The notes: a model not told the origin generated them from the letters alone. A stretch of DNA of 64,000 nucleotides from Liquidambar formosana (GCA_039720395.1 CM077826.1:21391053-21455052); one strand, 5' to 3'. Shown: positions 1 through 11,467, counted from the stretch's first letter. Made by a program: numbers and translations.

Positions 1-2000
1 AGCACATAGGTGGAGGTTAATTGCACTTTACACTTAGAGAGAAAGGGAGCTACGAGTTTGGAGAGCTAGAAGGACATCAAGAGGAGGCTCTTCAACCCCA
101 AGCAAGCAAGGAAACAAGAATTTTGAAGATAAGGAAGATTCTACAAGAGGTAAGCTCTTCTTGAATGCTGAACATGGGCTTTCTCCTTCTCCTTCTCTTT
201 CTTCTTCTATAATAGTTCTCGTGCATGATGTAACTCCACATGTTAGGATAGTTCAATGTTTTTAGGATGCATTATGAATGATTTTGAGATGATTTATGGC
301 TTTATATGCTTGATGATCCCTGGTTTACTAAGGATTGGATAGCCTTATTCTTCTTATCCTCTTAAATCATGCATAGTTCACATGTTTAGGTTGCTGTGAT
401 AATTGTCATGAGTTGATGCTCCTGTTAGTTAATATACATGATATGAATGATGTTCATGATGATTTGAGCATGTGTTAGAGTCTTTTCGTAGGTTTTTATG
501 CATAGTTGTGAGATTAGGGTTTCGATAACCCTAAAATCACACAGGTTTTATACAGCATGCTTAGCTTAGTTTTGTGAGTTGTTTCTCATCATAGTCATTC
601 TATATATGCTGCATATAGTTGAATCATGCTAGGTTTGCATTCATATAGTAGATTTTATAGGGTTTTTGGAGATATTATCCTTTTCTAAGGATAATTACCC
701 TTTTCGTTAAGTATGGTTTTGCATGAGAGCTTTCTGTGATGTGTTTAAGCATGAAATCACTTCTATTGTGTTCTAATATATATATTTTACGTAGGATATG
801 ATGATTGCACCTCCCCATAGTGACTTTTTTACGTGAAAATTATCTTAGAATAGTTTCGCTTAAGAAAGCTCGCTGTAGGAAGGCCTATTTTCATATTTTA
901 CATAAAATATCATCTTTTTGGTTAGAATGGGCTTTGCTATCATGTTTATTGATATTATTAGAGTCTTTTATGATTGTTAGTGTGTCTTTGGTAGGTTTTT
1001 TTATGCATGTTAGTCAGGTCATTGCATGTAGGATTGAGTAAGGGTCCTTAGTTATTCATTATTCTTATTGTTTGCATGATAAATGGATGATTTTAGGCCT
1101 TGTCATGGTTCTGTCCATATTAGTATATTGTTCTCCTTGCATGGTTTTGTGCACTTGTAAGGGTGCAAATAGGTACAATGCTTGTCCTATTGCAAATAGG
1201 GCTGCTATTGCTTGAAATTGCTAATGTTTGGAGCTTTTGTGCTCAGGTAAGTAGGGTATGAAGTGCCCTAATTCACTTTTCTTCTCTTTCTTTTCTCCTC
1301 TCCCTCCTAGGGTTATTCTCTAATAGAGGGATATGGTAAATCCTAGGGTTCTTTCCACCCCTTTTCAAAAAGAGTCTATCTTTTACTAAATTTTGATTGA
1401 GAATCATTTGTCTTTAAAAGCCGCAATGGAAGGAAACCTAAGGTTTACCATAACTCTCTATTAGGGTTTAACCCTATTTTATTCGAACTACGTGGACTTT
1501 GATCCATGTATTTCACTGCATGGTACGTAGGCGCTCTTCATAAGGCTCAAGTCCGTTCTAGGTTCCAAGTATCCTAGGCTTTTCTTTTCCTTTCTTTCTT
1601 TTTGTTTTGTTTCATTTGTTTGATTGTGCATGGATGATTGGATGGAATATATGTTATGCATGCTGCCCTATGATGATATATGATGATATTTGAGTGAAAA
1701 AGATTTTAAGTTAGCCCAATCAAATTAAGAGACCAACTCGGGCGATGTGGGTGCCTATGGGCTTTGCCCAGAACCTTTCCACGTCGTAACTTAGCCCCCG
1801 AATCCAATTTTCTGGTTTCAAAGACTTTGCTTTTCCTTTAATGGAGTCATGTGGTTTTGAAAATAAAACATTTTTATGGTTTTCCTTTTTTTCCTAGAAA
1901 ATGAGGTGGCGACTCCTTTTTGTTTGTTGTCTTTTAAACTCGTACCAATTTATTCTCGCCAAAACCCCTTGTAGGCGCCGCGCTTTTCTGTGGGTTCACA
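1..2000 (+). mobile_element. 5' LTR of Gypsy element E1 (3' two-thirds; start lies outside the window)
   Basis: This stretch is colinear with 20034-24674 (after removing a nested solo LTR), so the two are the LTRs of one element. About 1 kb of its left end, including the U3 TATA and palindrome array seen in the other copy, is upstream of base 1. It ends in TTCACA directly before a primer binding site. It contains GAG|GTAAGC near 150 and CAG|GTAAGT near 1247, with a pyrimidine-rich acceptor ending at 1310. The two LTRs differ at several positions per 100 bases by eye, so the insertion is not very recent. Confidence 0.93.
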
Positions 2001-2003
2001 GTT

Positions 2004-2021
2004 TGGCGACTCCACTGGAGA
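2004..2021 (+). other. Primer binding site of E1
   Basis: TGGCGACTCCACTGGAGA begins three bases after the LTR end and has the TGG expected opposite a tRNA CCA tail. The same 18 bases follow the E2 LTR at 24759. From knowledge of Ogre elements, this type of site is complementary to tRNA-Arg. I did not check it against tRNA genes. Confidence 0.85.
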
Positions 2022-2704
2022 TATCGAGGGCTAGACTCATTTAATTTGATTGGGCTAAATTAATTTCTTTATTGTTTAATAAAATCAATCACTTGCATCC
2101 ACTTGATTGTATGCTTTCATTCATTGCATTGTGTGCGAAATTGTTGCATGATCACTCGATTGTCCCTCGATGTTTCCTTGCCAACTGATAGCCTAGTTCG
2201 ACCTTGGTTTTTCTGATTCCATGTGTTGGGCGAAGCTATCAAACCTCTCTTGTCAAGTACCCTTGGGTTTGTCCTTGGGTATATCAAATGGATCAATCAC
2301 GTACTGCTGGACCCACGCGGCATTCCTGATGTCACATGTGGTTAGGTATAAAGATTGATACAAGCAAAGTTGAGGACCCTAGCCTACCCTCTTAAAAGAA
2401 AGAATTGCATGTAATGGGCCTTCTAGGATACCGTTGGATCACCTATATACACACACATTGTTGTGATGATGTGCTACCGTGTTTGTGATGTGTTGCCATG
2501 CTTTGTTGATTAAGTGGGTAATTAAAAGAAACTTTACATCTTACATCCTTAATACGTACCCTTCCCCATGACCCCCGCAAGGGTAATTGGTTAAGAGAAC
2601 TAATTAAGGGTGTACGTTGTAAAAATTTTGAGATAATTATGAAAGCTTAGGATTGACCCTTAGGCTAAAAAATTGAGTGTTTGCCCTATGTTAGAGGGAG
2701 AGAC
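2022..2704 (+). other. Untranslated leader of E1
   Basis: No supported gene is seen between the primer binding site and gag. The sequence aligns in parts with the E2 leader (24777-25559), including a stretch about tRNA-like 'GTTAGGTATAAAGATTG'. Unlike classical Ogre, no extra ORF1 precedes gag here. Confidence 0.6.
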
Positions 2705-4810
2705 GTGCTGGCTTGGATCCGTAATCAACAAGGGCGCCTAGTCAGTACTGATTCTGTCACCGAGTCGAATATGGCCGAGGAAAGAACTAGTAACTAGGGT
2801 TTCAACCTTGAGGCCACTTTGAAAGCTATCATGGAAAAGCTTGACCACACTGCCCAGGTATCCGAGACCGCACTCAAGATGGCTCAAGACATTCAACAGA
2901 AGAACTCTGAACCTGAATCTAGGGCCCGTGCCACTGACAAGAATCAAGGATCCAATGATTCCGAATCTACTGAGGAACCATTAGGAAAGGGGGGAGAACC
3001 ACCTAAGACCAAGGAAGGGGAAACCAAAGCCACATCAAGAGAGAACTCAACCGTACTGGCAAACAAGGTTGAGGCCTTAGAACGAACTCTGAAGGGAATC
3101 AGCAGATCTAATGATATGGTGGACATCCGTACTTTGTCCTTGTTCCCAAAAGCTCGTATTCCGCTATAGTTTAAGATGCCGAAATTAGAAAAATTCGATG
3201 GGATAGGTTGTCCTAAGATCCACCTGAAGATGTATGTGCGAGCTATGCACCCTCGAGGGGCGAACGATGAGTTATTGGCTCAAATGTTTCACGAGTCATT
3301 AGCGAGTTCCGCCTTGAAATGGTTTTTGTCATTGGAGGAGAACAGAACCAAGACTTAGGAGGTTGTGTGCAATGCATTCACGGACCATTACAAGTATAAC
3401 ATTGAAGTGGATGTCACGTGAAGGGACTTGGAAACCACCAAGCAAGGGGTTAATGAGACTTTCTCCGCTTTTATCACTAAGTGGAGACAAAAGGCTTCCA
3501 AAATAACGGACAGACCGAATGAGGAAGATCAGATTCAGTTGGTGGTGAAGAATTTGTTGCCTGTGTATCACAAGCACCTCTTTTCTCACTACTTTTCGAA
3601 CTTCAAGGCTCTTGTTGGGGCTGGCACACAGGTTGAAGATGCAATTGCTGTTGGAACAATCAAAACGGAGGAGGTCCAAAGGAATCGAAGGACAAATTTC
3701 AGAGGAAAACCCAATGCTGAGGTCAATACCATTACCTAACCCGCTCGCCCTTTCTCCCTAAATGACTCCACCTCACCCCGCTAATTTACCGAGCTATACA
3801 TGCCACTCGAAAGAGTTTTTGAAAAGCTGAGAAGCTGTGACCTCATGAAACCCCTCGACCCAAGGCCTCCACCAAACCCATTGCCCAAGAACTAAAATGA
3901 AAATGAGTATTGCAAGTTCCACCAAGCCAAAGGCCATCCAACCAACCGTTGTTATCGCCTCCGTCATGAGATTCAAGATTTGCTTGAAAAGCAAATCATT
4001 TCACCACCCACCGCACTAAATCGCCCAAATGTCACTCGAAATCCCCTCCCCACTCACAATATGCCTCCTCCCAACAATATAAATGCCATCGAGCTTGACT
4101 CGTCCCAATCCCGTCAGCCCATAAGGCAATACACACCACTTCCCATGACCTTGACTCAAGTTTTCCATCAATGTTGTGATAAAGGGCTCATATTGCCACG
4201 CCATCCAAAGCCGAGACCTTTAATTCCTCACCAATTTTGCTTGTACCATCAGGCGCCCGGGCATAATACGGAGGACTGTGTTATATTGAAAAAGGTAGTT
4301 CAAGACCTTATTGACCAAAAGGTTTTGGTATTGCCAAAGAAGTCCATTCAGCAACAATTGAGAGAAAGGTTCGAGGCAGGAGATCCTAAACTGGGTTTAC
4401 TGAGAGAGTCGTCTGGAAAGTTTGATTACTATGTACTCTACCCCGACCCCACTCCTGATGAGCCTATAATCCCCACAGGTTGGGATAAGTTACCAGAGGA
4501 AGTTCAAATGGAAGAGATCAACATGATCACATGGGATGATCTCATGGGTGACGTAGGTGAGATTGATGATATGTGGATGAACGATGATGAGGTAGAGCAC
4601 ATAACTAGAGGGGGTCGCCATTTCAAGCCTCCGCACCTAGAATCTGACAACCCATTGGGAGATTTGGAAGGTAATCGCCACCTCGACTTGCAAAAAGAGG
4701 AGGACGAAGTGCTTAGGCAATTGAGAAAGACTAATGGCAACATCACTATATGGGGTTTGCTCATGGCCTCTTACAAGCACAGGCAGACAATCTTGAAATT
4801 GCTCAACTAG
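2705..4810 (+). pseudogene. gag: Gag of E1 (degenerate)
   Basis: Structural protein that would form the retrotransposon particle and package its RNA. The reading frame (frame 2 throughout) is kept but broken by about seven stop codons, for example at 3167, 3356, 3419, 3737, 3893 and 4808. The central region with AMHPRGANDELLAQMFHESL is a retrotransposon Gag domain. One zinc-knuckle-like motif near 4230-4275 has the variant CX2HX4HX4C (CLYHQAPGHNTEDC). The first knuckle has a stop just before it. Comparison with E2 (25560) shows the true start is unclear: the homologous reading begins at a GTG at 2705 with no in-frame ATG upstream. Most stops correspond to CAA, CAG, CGA or TGG codons in the other copy. 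Confidence 0.85.
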
Positions 4811-6075
4811 ATACAGGTTCCCGTCGACACATCTCCAGAAAATTTGGTGAACTTGGTGAATCCAACCTCGAAGAACTCAACCATTATGTTCTCAGAAGCA
4901 GACCTACCTAAAAGTGGACCTAGCCATTCACAAGCCATGTACATCACTGTCGACACCATGGGAAAGAGAGTTCCAATAGTCCTAATTGACAATGATTCTG
5001 CCCTTAATGTGTGCCCTCTTAGAACTGCCACCGTCTTGGGATTGGATCCAACAGACTTCATGCTATCCAGGCAAACAGTGAGAGCCTATGATAACACCCG
5101 CCGAGAGGTAATTGGAGTGGTCACTTTGCCACTGATTATGGGGCCTACAGAATTCAGAGTGGAGTTCTAAGTGTTGGATGTCCTATCATGCTTCAATCTC
5201 TTATTGGGGAGACCTTGGATTCATCCTGCAAGGGCTGTCCCTTCTTCATTGCACCAAAAAGTTAAGTTCCCTTATGAAAGGGCTATCGTCACACTCCAAG
5301 GTGATTATAACTTGAAGTTGTCAGGGGTACCCATTTGCGAGATCAAGCACGAGCCCATTGGAGTACCATTGTCTGGATTCGAGTATGTTCAATGCATAGA
5401 GAAAGAGCCAAAACAGAGAGAGTTGATACCTCTCGACTTTTGCCCTCATGGCAACTTACATGTGGGGAACATAATGAAGAAAATGAGTTTCTTCCCAGGC
5501 ATGGGACTAGGACGCCGTCAGCAAGGCATACCGGTATCCGTTCAGAGCCGCATTGTCACCTACACCTTCGGTTTGGGGTATGAGCCTTCCAAGAAAGACC
5601 GTATGGAGATGTTGCAGAGAAGTAAAGAAAGGGTCAAAGCAAAAGCAGAAGGGAGGGTGCTAGATACTAGAATCTCGCCATACCGACCTACCTTGAATGG
5701 CTACTTTGTTAAGGAGGGGGAGGACTTTTTATTCTGCGAATTCCCCGAACCATCCATTGACAAAGCAACCAAGGCAAGTATTTCAGGGTTCGAGATATTC
5801 TTCACTGAGTGGTATCCCATCACTGCAACAATGGTTGATGATGAAGCAATCAATGATGACTATTGGGAAGAGAAGAGCGAGGACTGGGTAGAACAGATAG
5901 ATTCGGAAGCCATGGTTACAATGTTTCAAGATACGGTTCTTGCTGTGGAGGAATCGGATCTCGAGTGTTCTTCAATTCACCATGCAGCCATGCCGTTCCT
6001 TAATTGGTATCTTGAAAAGGGTACCATTACAGAAATTATTGAGGGCGAGGATCTCGACTTACCTGATAGTAGTTT
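4811..6075 (+). pseudogene. pro: Protease and G-patch region of E1 (degenerate)
   Basis: Same frame as gag. The aspartic protease motif reads LIDNDSALNVCP near 4985-5020, where E2 has IDNGSALNVCP, so the active-site glycine is replaced by Asp here. A stop at 5168 splits the protease. Downstream, near 5490-5600, FFPGMGLGRRQQGI is a G-patch-like RNA-binding motif. An acidic tail follows and ends at a TAG at 6077 that the predicted intron would remove. Retropepsin would cleave Gag-Pol. The product is not functional as it stands. Confidence 0.82.
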
Positions 6076-6242
6076 GTAGGTTCCTTTAGTAGTCTTGTTT
6101 AGTTTCCTTTCCAAATAAAAGTGTATCCGCCTAGCCCACTTTGTGGAGTTAGGAGTCGTTCCCTAGTTGTGGCACATATGTTTTCTTTTCTTTATTTTTG
6201 TTAGTTCAGTCAATAAAGTGTGTTTCTTTTTATTATTTGCAG
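6076..6242 (+). other. Ogre-type intron between protease and RT of E1
   Basis: A GTAGGT donor at 6076 and a pyrimidine-rich TATTTGCAG acceptor ending at 6242 enclose 167 bp containing the protease stop codon. Removing it joins AGTTT to TGTTTCC in phase, giving an uninterrupted reading from the protease tail into RT. A spliced intron at this position is a known property of Ogre elements. That it is spliced here is inferred. Confidence 0.72.
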
Positions 6243-9200
6243 TGTTTCCTTTCTCTCTTCTATGGATATCTATGGCATGGATATAGATCCTAGGAATGAC
6301 GTCCTTCCGGAGCTCGTCGAGCAAAGGAAAAGGGGTGTTACCGAACCTAACATGGATGAATTGGAATCAATCAATCTAGGGACAGATGAGTTGCCAAGGA
6401 TAATTAAAATTGGGATAACTCTCTCGCCTGTTGAAAAAGAAAAACTGATAATACTTCTAAAAGCCAACATAGAGGCCTTCGCATGGTCTTATGAAGATAT
6501 GCCTGGCATTGATCCAGATATTGTGCAACATTACATCCCCACTAATCCCACTAAAAAGCCTGTAAAGCAGAAATTAAGAAGATTAAAACCAAAATGGGCT
6601 TTGAAAGTAAAAGAAGAGGTAACTAAACAATTAGATGCCGGGTTTCTCCAAGTTATGGAGTACCCTGAATGGTTGTCTAACATTGTGCCTGTGCCTAAAA
6701 AAGATGGGAAAGTACAAATGTGTGTTGACTTCCGCGACCTTAATGCTGCGAGCCCAAAGGACGATTTCCCTCTACTGCATATCGATGTGTTGGTAAACAG
6801 TACAGCAGGCCATGCTCTTTTCTCCTTCATGGATGGGTTCTCCAGTTATAACCAGATAAAGATGGCGCCTTGAGACATGGAAAAGACGGCTTTTATCACG
6901 CAGTGGGGCACGTATTGCTACAAGGTAATGCCTTTTGGCTTGAGAAATGCCGGGGCTACTTACCAAAGAGCTGCTACGACCCTATTGCATGATATGATCC
7001 ATAAAGAAGTAGAGGTGTATGTGGACAACATGATAGTCAAATCTGTAGACCGGGAAGGACATTTCGCGGCATTGGAGAAGTTCCTAGAACAGGCGAAGAA
7101 GTACAACCTTTGATTGAATCCTCAGAAGTGTGCCTTTGGAGTCACCGCAGGGAAGCTGTTGGGTTTTATGATCACTCAGAGGGGAATTGAAGTTGATCCA
7201 GAGAAGATAAAAGCTATCACAGAGATAGAGCCACCAAGAACCGAAAAGCAGATCCGAGGTTTTCGGGGGAGAGTTCAATACATAAGTCGGTTTATCGCTA
7301 CTCTGACTATGGTGTGTGAGCCGATTTTCAAGCTACTTAAGAAGGGCGTGTCCAAGGAATGGAATGAGGATTGTCAAGAAGCCTTTGAGACCATTAAAAG
7401 GTATCTGAGCAATCCCCCAATCTTAGTTCCCCCACGGCAAGGTGAACCGTTACTGCTATACTTAACGGTTACTGAAACTGCGACGGGAGCCATATTAGCT
7501 CAATACCTTGAAGGGTCGAAAAAGTAAAATGCTATCTACTACTTGAGCAAGAAAATGACAGATTATGAAGTAAAGTACAATGCACTAGAAAAGGCTTGCG
7601 TAGCGTTGGTATGGGCCACCCAGAAACTTCGTCATTACATGATGTCTTTCGAAGTCCTGCTGATAAGTCGATTGGATCCTTTGAAGTATTTGCTAGAAAA
7701 ACCAGTCCTATCATATAGGACGGCTCGTTGGTCGCTTCTGCTCAATGAGTTCGACATAAAGTACCTGGCGCAGAAGTCCATTAAAGGAAGTGTTGGTGCA
7801 GACCATTGGGCAAGTTGCCCTGTGTCATCATCAACCCAATTCAACGACGAGTTCCCCGACGAAGACATCCTTGAAATCAGAAAGAAGATTTGGAGAGTCT
7901 ACTTCGACGGAGCTGTAAACAGAAGAGTTTATGGGATAGGAGTGCAAATAGTTTCGCCCGAAGAAGCCTTCACGCCTTTAGCAGTCAAATTGGGGTTCGA
8001 AACTACCAACAACATTGCGAAATATGAGGCCTGCATCCTAGTATTGGAAGCTACGTTAGAGTTGGGAATAAAAGAACTTGAGGTGTTCGGGGATTCAGCA
8101 TTGATCATCTGTAAGATAAAAGGGGAGTGGAAAACTCGTGACGAGAAGCTGTTGCCATATCACGCCTATTTGGAAGCATTAACCAAAGAGTTTGCAGAGA
8201 TCGAGTTCAATTACCTGTCAAGAAACAAGAATCAGTTCGTTGACACTCTAGCAACTCTAGCTTCGATGGTGGAGATACCAGAAGGAGGAAGTGTGAAACC
8301 ATTCGTGATCGAATGCAGAGAGAAACCAGTTTATTGCTGTTCCATTCGAAAAAGGGAGGTAACAGACAATCACCCTTGGTTTTATGACATAAGAAGGCTC
8401 ATCGAAGAAAGGGAATATCCAGAGGAAGCATCTTGTGTGGACAGATGAACATTGAGGAGATTGGCAAGCCATTATGTGGTATGCGGAGGGAAACTGTATC
8501 GGAGGTCTTATGACGGAATTCACTTGCTGTGTGTCACGGAGGAAGAAGCTAGAAAACTCATCGAAGAAATTCATGAAGGAGTAGGGGCGCCCCATATGAA
8601 CGGATACATGCTGGCTAAGAAAATCATGAGGCTAGGGTACTACTGGTCTACAATGGAAAGGGATTGCTATGCCCACATCAAGAAGTGCCATAAGTGTCAG
8701 CTCTTCGCCAACGGATAACACTTGCCCTCTATGCCCTTAACAAGCATGTCAACTCCGTGGCCATTTGCAGTGTGGGGAATAGATATCATCGGATAGATTA
8801 AGCCGAAGGCATCTGACGGTCATGAATACATCTTGGTAGCCATCGACTACTTCACCAAGTGGGTGGAAGTAGCTTCCTTCAAGGTTTTGTATGCCAAAAA
8901 AGTGGCGCAGTTCATACAGCTCAACATTATCTACCGATATGGGGTACCGCATGAGGTCATTTCAGATAACGGTCAGCATTTTCAGAAGGAAACTAAAGAA
9001 CTCTTGCAGAAGTATAAGATCGTTCATCACTTGTCATCCCCGTATCGCCCACAGACTAACGGTGCAGTGGAAGCCGCCAACAAGAACATCAAGAAGATAC
9101 TACAAAAAACGGCTGACACGTACACTGATTGGCATGAGAAACTACCATTGGCATTATGGGGGTACAGAACGTCAGTCAGATCATCAACAGGGGCTACGCC

Positions 9201-9621
9201 GTATGCTTTAGTGTATGGAATGGAGGCCATTCTACTAGTGAAATTGGAAGTTCCTTCGTTAAGGGTTGCTGTGGAAAGCCAGCTAGCAGAGGTGGACTGG
9301 ATCAAAGGTCGTTATGATGAGTTGGTATTGCTAGATGAAAGGTGATTGAGGGCTCTCTACCATGTGCAAGGGTACTAGAGAAGAGTCGCAAGGGCGTTCA
9401 ACAAACATGTCAAAGACAGAGGCTTGAAGAAAGGAGATTTGGTATTGAAAGAGATCCGAGCTCTAATTTTTGATCCACGAGGAAAGTTCAAACCAAGTTG
9501 GGGTGGCCCGTACGTCATCAAGGAAATATTGCTAGCAGGGGCTGTTCGACTTATGGATTTGGATGGGATCGAGTTCGCTTGTCCTACCAATTTGGATCAA
9601 TTAAAGAAGTATTATGTATAA
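6243..9621 (+). pseudogene. pol: Pol of E1: RT, RNase H, second RNase H, integrase (degenerate)
   Basis: One frame with about eight stops (6871, 7111, 7525, 8446, 8716, 8797, 9343, 9376) and no frameshift. RT spans about 6500-7150. Its catalytic box reads YVDN at 7018-7029 instead of YVDD, so the RT is dead even ignoring stops. A Ty3-type RNase H follows (about 7450-7800). A second RNase H (VYFDGA... NNIAKYEACI..., about 7895-8250) is the extra domain typical of the Tat/Ogre lineage. Integrase has an HHCC finger (HECC-like CHKCQ near 8690) and a D,D,E core (D at 8845, D at 8965, E near 9070). The protein ends KKYYV. Confidence 0.88.
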
Positions 9622-9956
9622 GGCTTGCTAGGTTGAAAACCTGTAAGGGCGGCCTAGGCAAAAGTTAAGGCATTTGAACTACGAGGACTTGATTCTCCAA
9701 GACAAAAAAGCAAGAAAAAAGAAAGAAAAAAAAAAGAAAAAAAAAAAAAAAAGAAAAAAAGAAAGAAAAAAGAAAATGGGGATACGTAGGCAACCCATAA
9801 AGTTACTTTGGGTGCGGTCCAAACAACACAATCACAAAATCTCAAAAGTAAATTATTATTGGTAATTCATTTGAAACTAATTGTTTGACATAACAATTTA
9901 TTGGTGTTAAGTAAAAGAGTTATTGACATGCCATAGATATTCTATTCATTGAGTCT
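9622..9956 (+). other. Post-integrase spacer of E1 with hairpin and purine tract
   Basis: A conserved stretch follows integrase in both elements: GCTAGGTTGAAAACC with a pairing GCCTAGGC about 15 bases on, then a run of 60-70 bases of almost only A and G (9707-9776), then GATACGTAGGCAACCC. No gene is seen. The TACGTAGGC motif is also found in the LTRs. The role is unknown; the purine tract could act as an internal polypurine tract. Confidence 0.6.
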
Positions 9957-11243
9957 TCAAGTTCTCTTGAGTTTCTTTAGAGTCGTCTTGTTTGTCTTCT
10001 TTCTTTCTCTCTCGAGTCTTCTTTTCTTTCGAAAGTCGTGGTCGTGTGCGGCCTCTACTGCCTCAAGAATGTCTTCTCTGCAAAGCCCAAGTCTTGTGTC
10101 CTTGATAAGGTCATAAATTCTTTCTCAGCGAGAAGTCTCCCTTTCGCCCAAATCATCCTTCAACCATTGCTTATATTCTTTACTCATCTTGAAAGGTCCT
10201 TCAGTGTTGGCAATTCGAGTCAATTTCGAGTCTATAGGCCAGCGAGTCCTCGCCCACTTGATTATAGTAAGATCGACAAGTTCCACAGAGCAACAAGGTC
10301 CTATTAAGGACGGTATGGTTTGCATGGCGCCCATCTGGCGAAGAATTCTTGAAGTCCAATAAAAGGAAGTTGATCTTAGTCCTATGAGTTTGACAAAAGC
10401 ACACCTTGAGGTTCGAAAAAGTACTTGCTCTTTGCATCCCCATGTAAAAACGTACCATTTGATGTTCTGCCACGACAGTGTTTGGAAATAACCCAACCAA
10501 TATCTTAAAGAGAATGGCCCAGGGAGTTCAACTCGGTGCAGACAGAAGTGCTGGGGCTTGTATGGATTGATAGTGGTAGGAGATAGAAAATCCAAGCGCT
10601 CGAGCAGCCACATTTGCAATAAAAAGGGGCTACCTTCTAAAGGCGCTTTAGTGTTGCCATGAACCTTATCTAAGCCATTCAAGGTTTCAGCTAATACCAA
10701 AGGAATAATGTTATGTCGCTTAAGAAGAGGGGCAATCAACTCACATATTTGAACAGGGGCTTGAAGAGTGCCGATGGAGATAAGAAAGCGACTAATTAAA
10801 CAAAAAGCGACTGCACGCTGAAGTTGAGGGGTGAAAGTCAGAGTACCTTTGCTATCATGAGCCAAGAATGAGGTTGCTAACTTCATTAAGTCCACCATAT
10901 GATCCTTTACAAAGATCGTTATATCCCTATGAGGAATGCCAAAAAAGTCTGAGAAAGAAGCAAGGTAATCCGAGCGAGGTATAGGAAGGATGAATGGCCC
11001 TGCGGGTGAAACCCCAAATAAAGCACAGAATTCTTCCATGGTTGGGCATAGTTCTTCATGATTGAATCAAAAGACATGGATTTGAGGATCCTAGAAATAT
11101 GTAGTAGCAGTGAGAAGAGTCGCCTCAAGCTTCATATGCCTTATAGAGAGCAATGGTTCTAAGCCAAAACGCTTAAACTTAGTTTTGTCTTTGGTAGCCA
11201 TGACTGCCAAAAACCCTCTTAAGAACCCATCCAAAGCTTCCAT
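9957..11243 (-). pseudogene. Antisense gene A of E1, PMD/DUF7745-like, 428 codons with three stops
   Basis: The gene runs opposite to the retrotransposon. Reading starts at ATG 11243 (MEALDGFLRGFL) and ends at TGA 9957. Its length of 1287 nt equals that of the E2 copy exactly, with no frameshift. Internal stops lie near 11089, 11062 and 10125. Visible motifs are ELCPTMEEFCALFGVSPAG (residues about 65-85), LLQMWLLERLDFLSP (about 210) and YWTSRILRQMGAMQTIP (about 305). These resemble plant mobile domain and related plant transposon-associated families. The C-terminus is rich in K/R, suggesting a nuclear protein. A TATA box sits about 50 bp upstream. Biochemical function is unknown. Confidence 0.75.
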
Positions 11244-11290
11244 AATTATTGTCAATAAACATAAGCGAGTTAGAAGGCTTCCCTCATGTG

Positions 11291-11298
11291 TTTTTATA
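11291..11298 (-). promoter_or_regulatory. TATA box of antisense gene A (E1)
   Basis: On the minus strand CCTATAAAAAC lies 48-55 bases before the gene A ATG. The flanking GTGACCTTTTCCC and the spacing to the ATG are conserved in E2 (49461-49467), although other surrounding sequence has diverged. Confidence 0.6.
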
Positions 11299-11385
11299 GG
11301 GAAAAGGTCACAAATTCGAGTCCTAGAAGGAGCAGAATCGTCAAAATAGCAAAAAACCCTGAAAAATTGCAAAAAAACGCATCAA

Positions 11386-11467
11386 CCTCGGATAACCGTC
11401 CGGGGCTAGATGGTCAGCTGTCTAGGCCCAGATGGCTAACCATCCGGGGCCAGATGGTCACCCGAGG
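11386..11467. repeat. Palindrome array upstream of gene A (E1 type)
   Basis: A GC-rich imperfect palindrome has outer arms CCTCGGATAACC and GGTCACCCGAGG around repeated inner units of the form GATGGTCAGCTGTC, spaced about 22 bp. It lies 88 bp upstream of the gene A TATA box. Related arrays lie at gene B and in the LTRs of the same family. Confidence 0.8.

Noticed and set aside
805..1041. 78-residue open frame repeated at 20837-21073
   Set aside because: It lies in the two LTRs of E1, so similarity follows from LTR duplication. It opens at TTG, has no recognisable domain, and is absent from the E2 LTR.
5335..5583. Overlapping frame in the protease region
   Set aside because: It is a shadow of the protease/G-patch frame, which is supported by similarity to E2.
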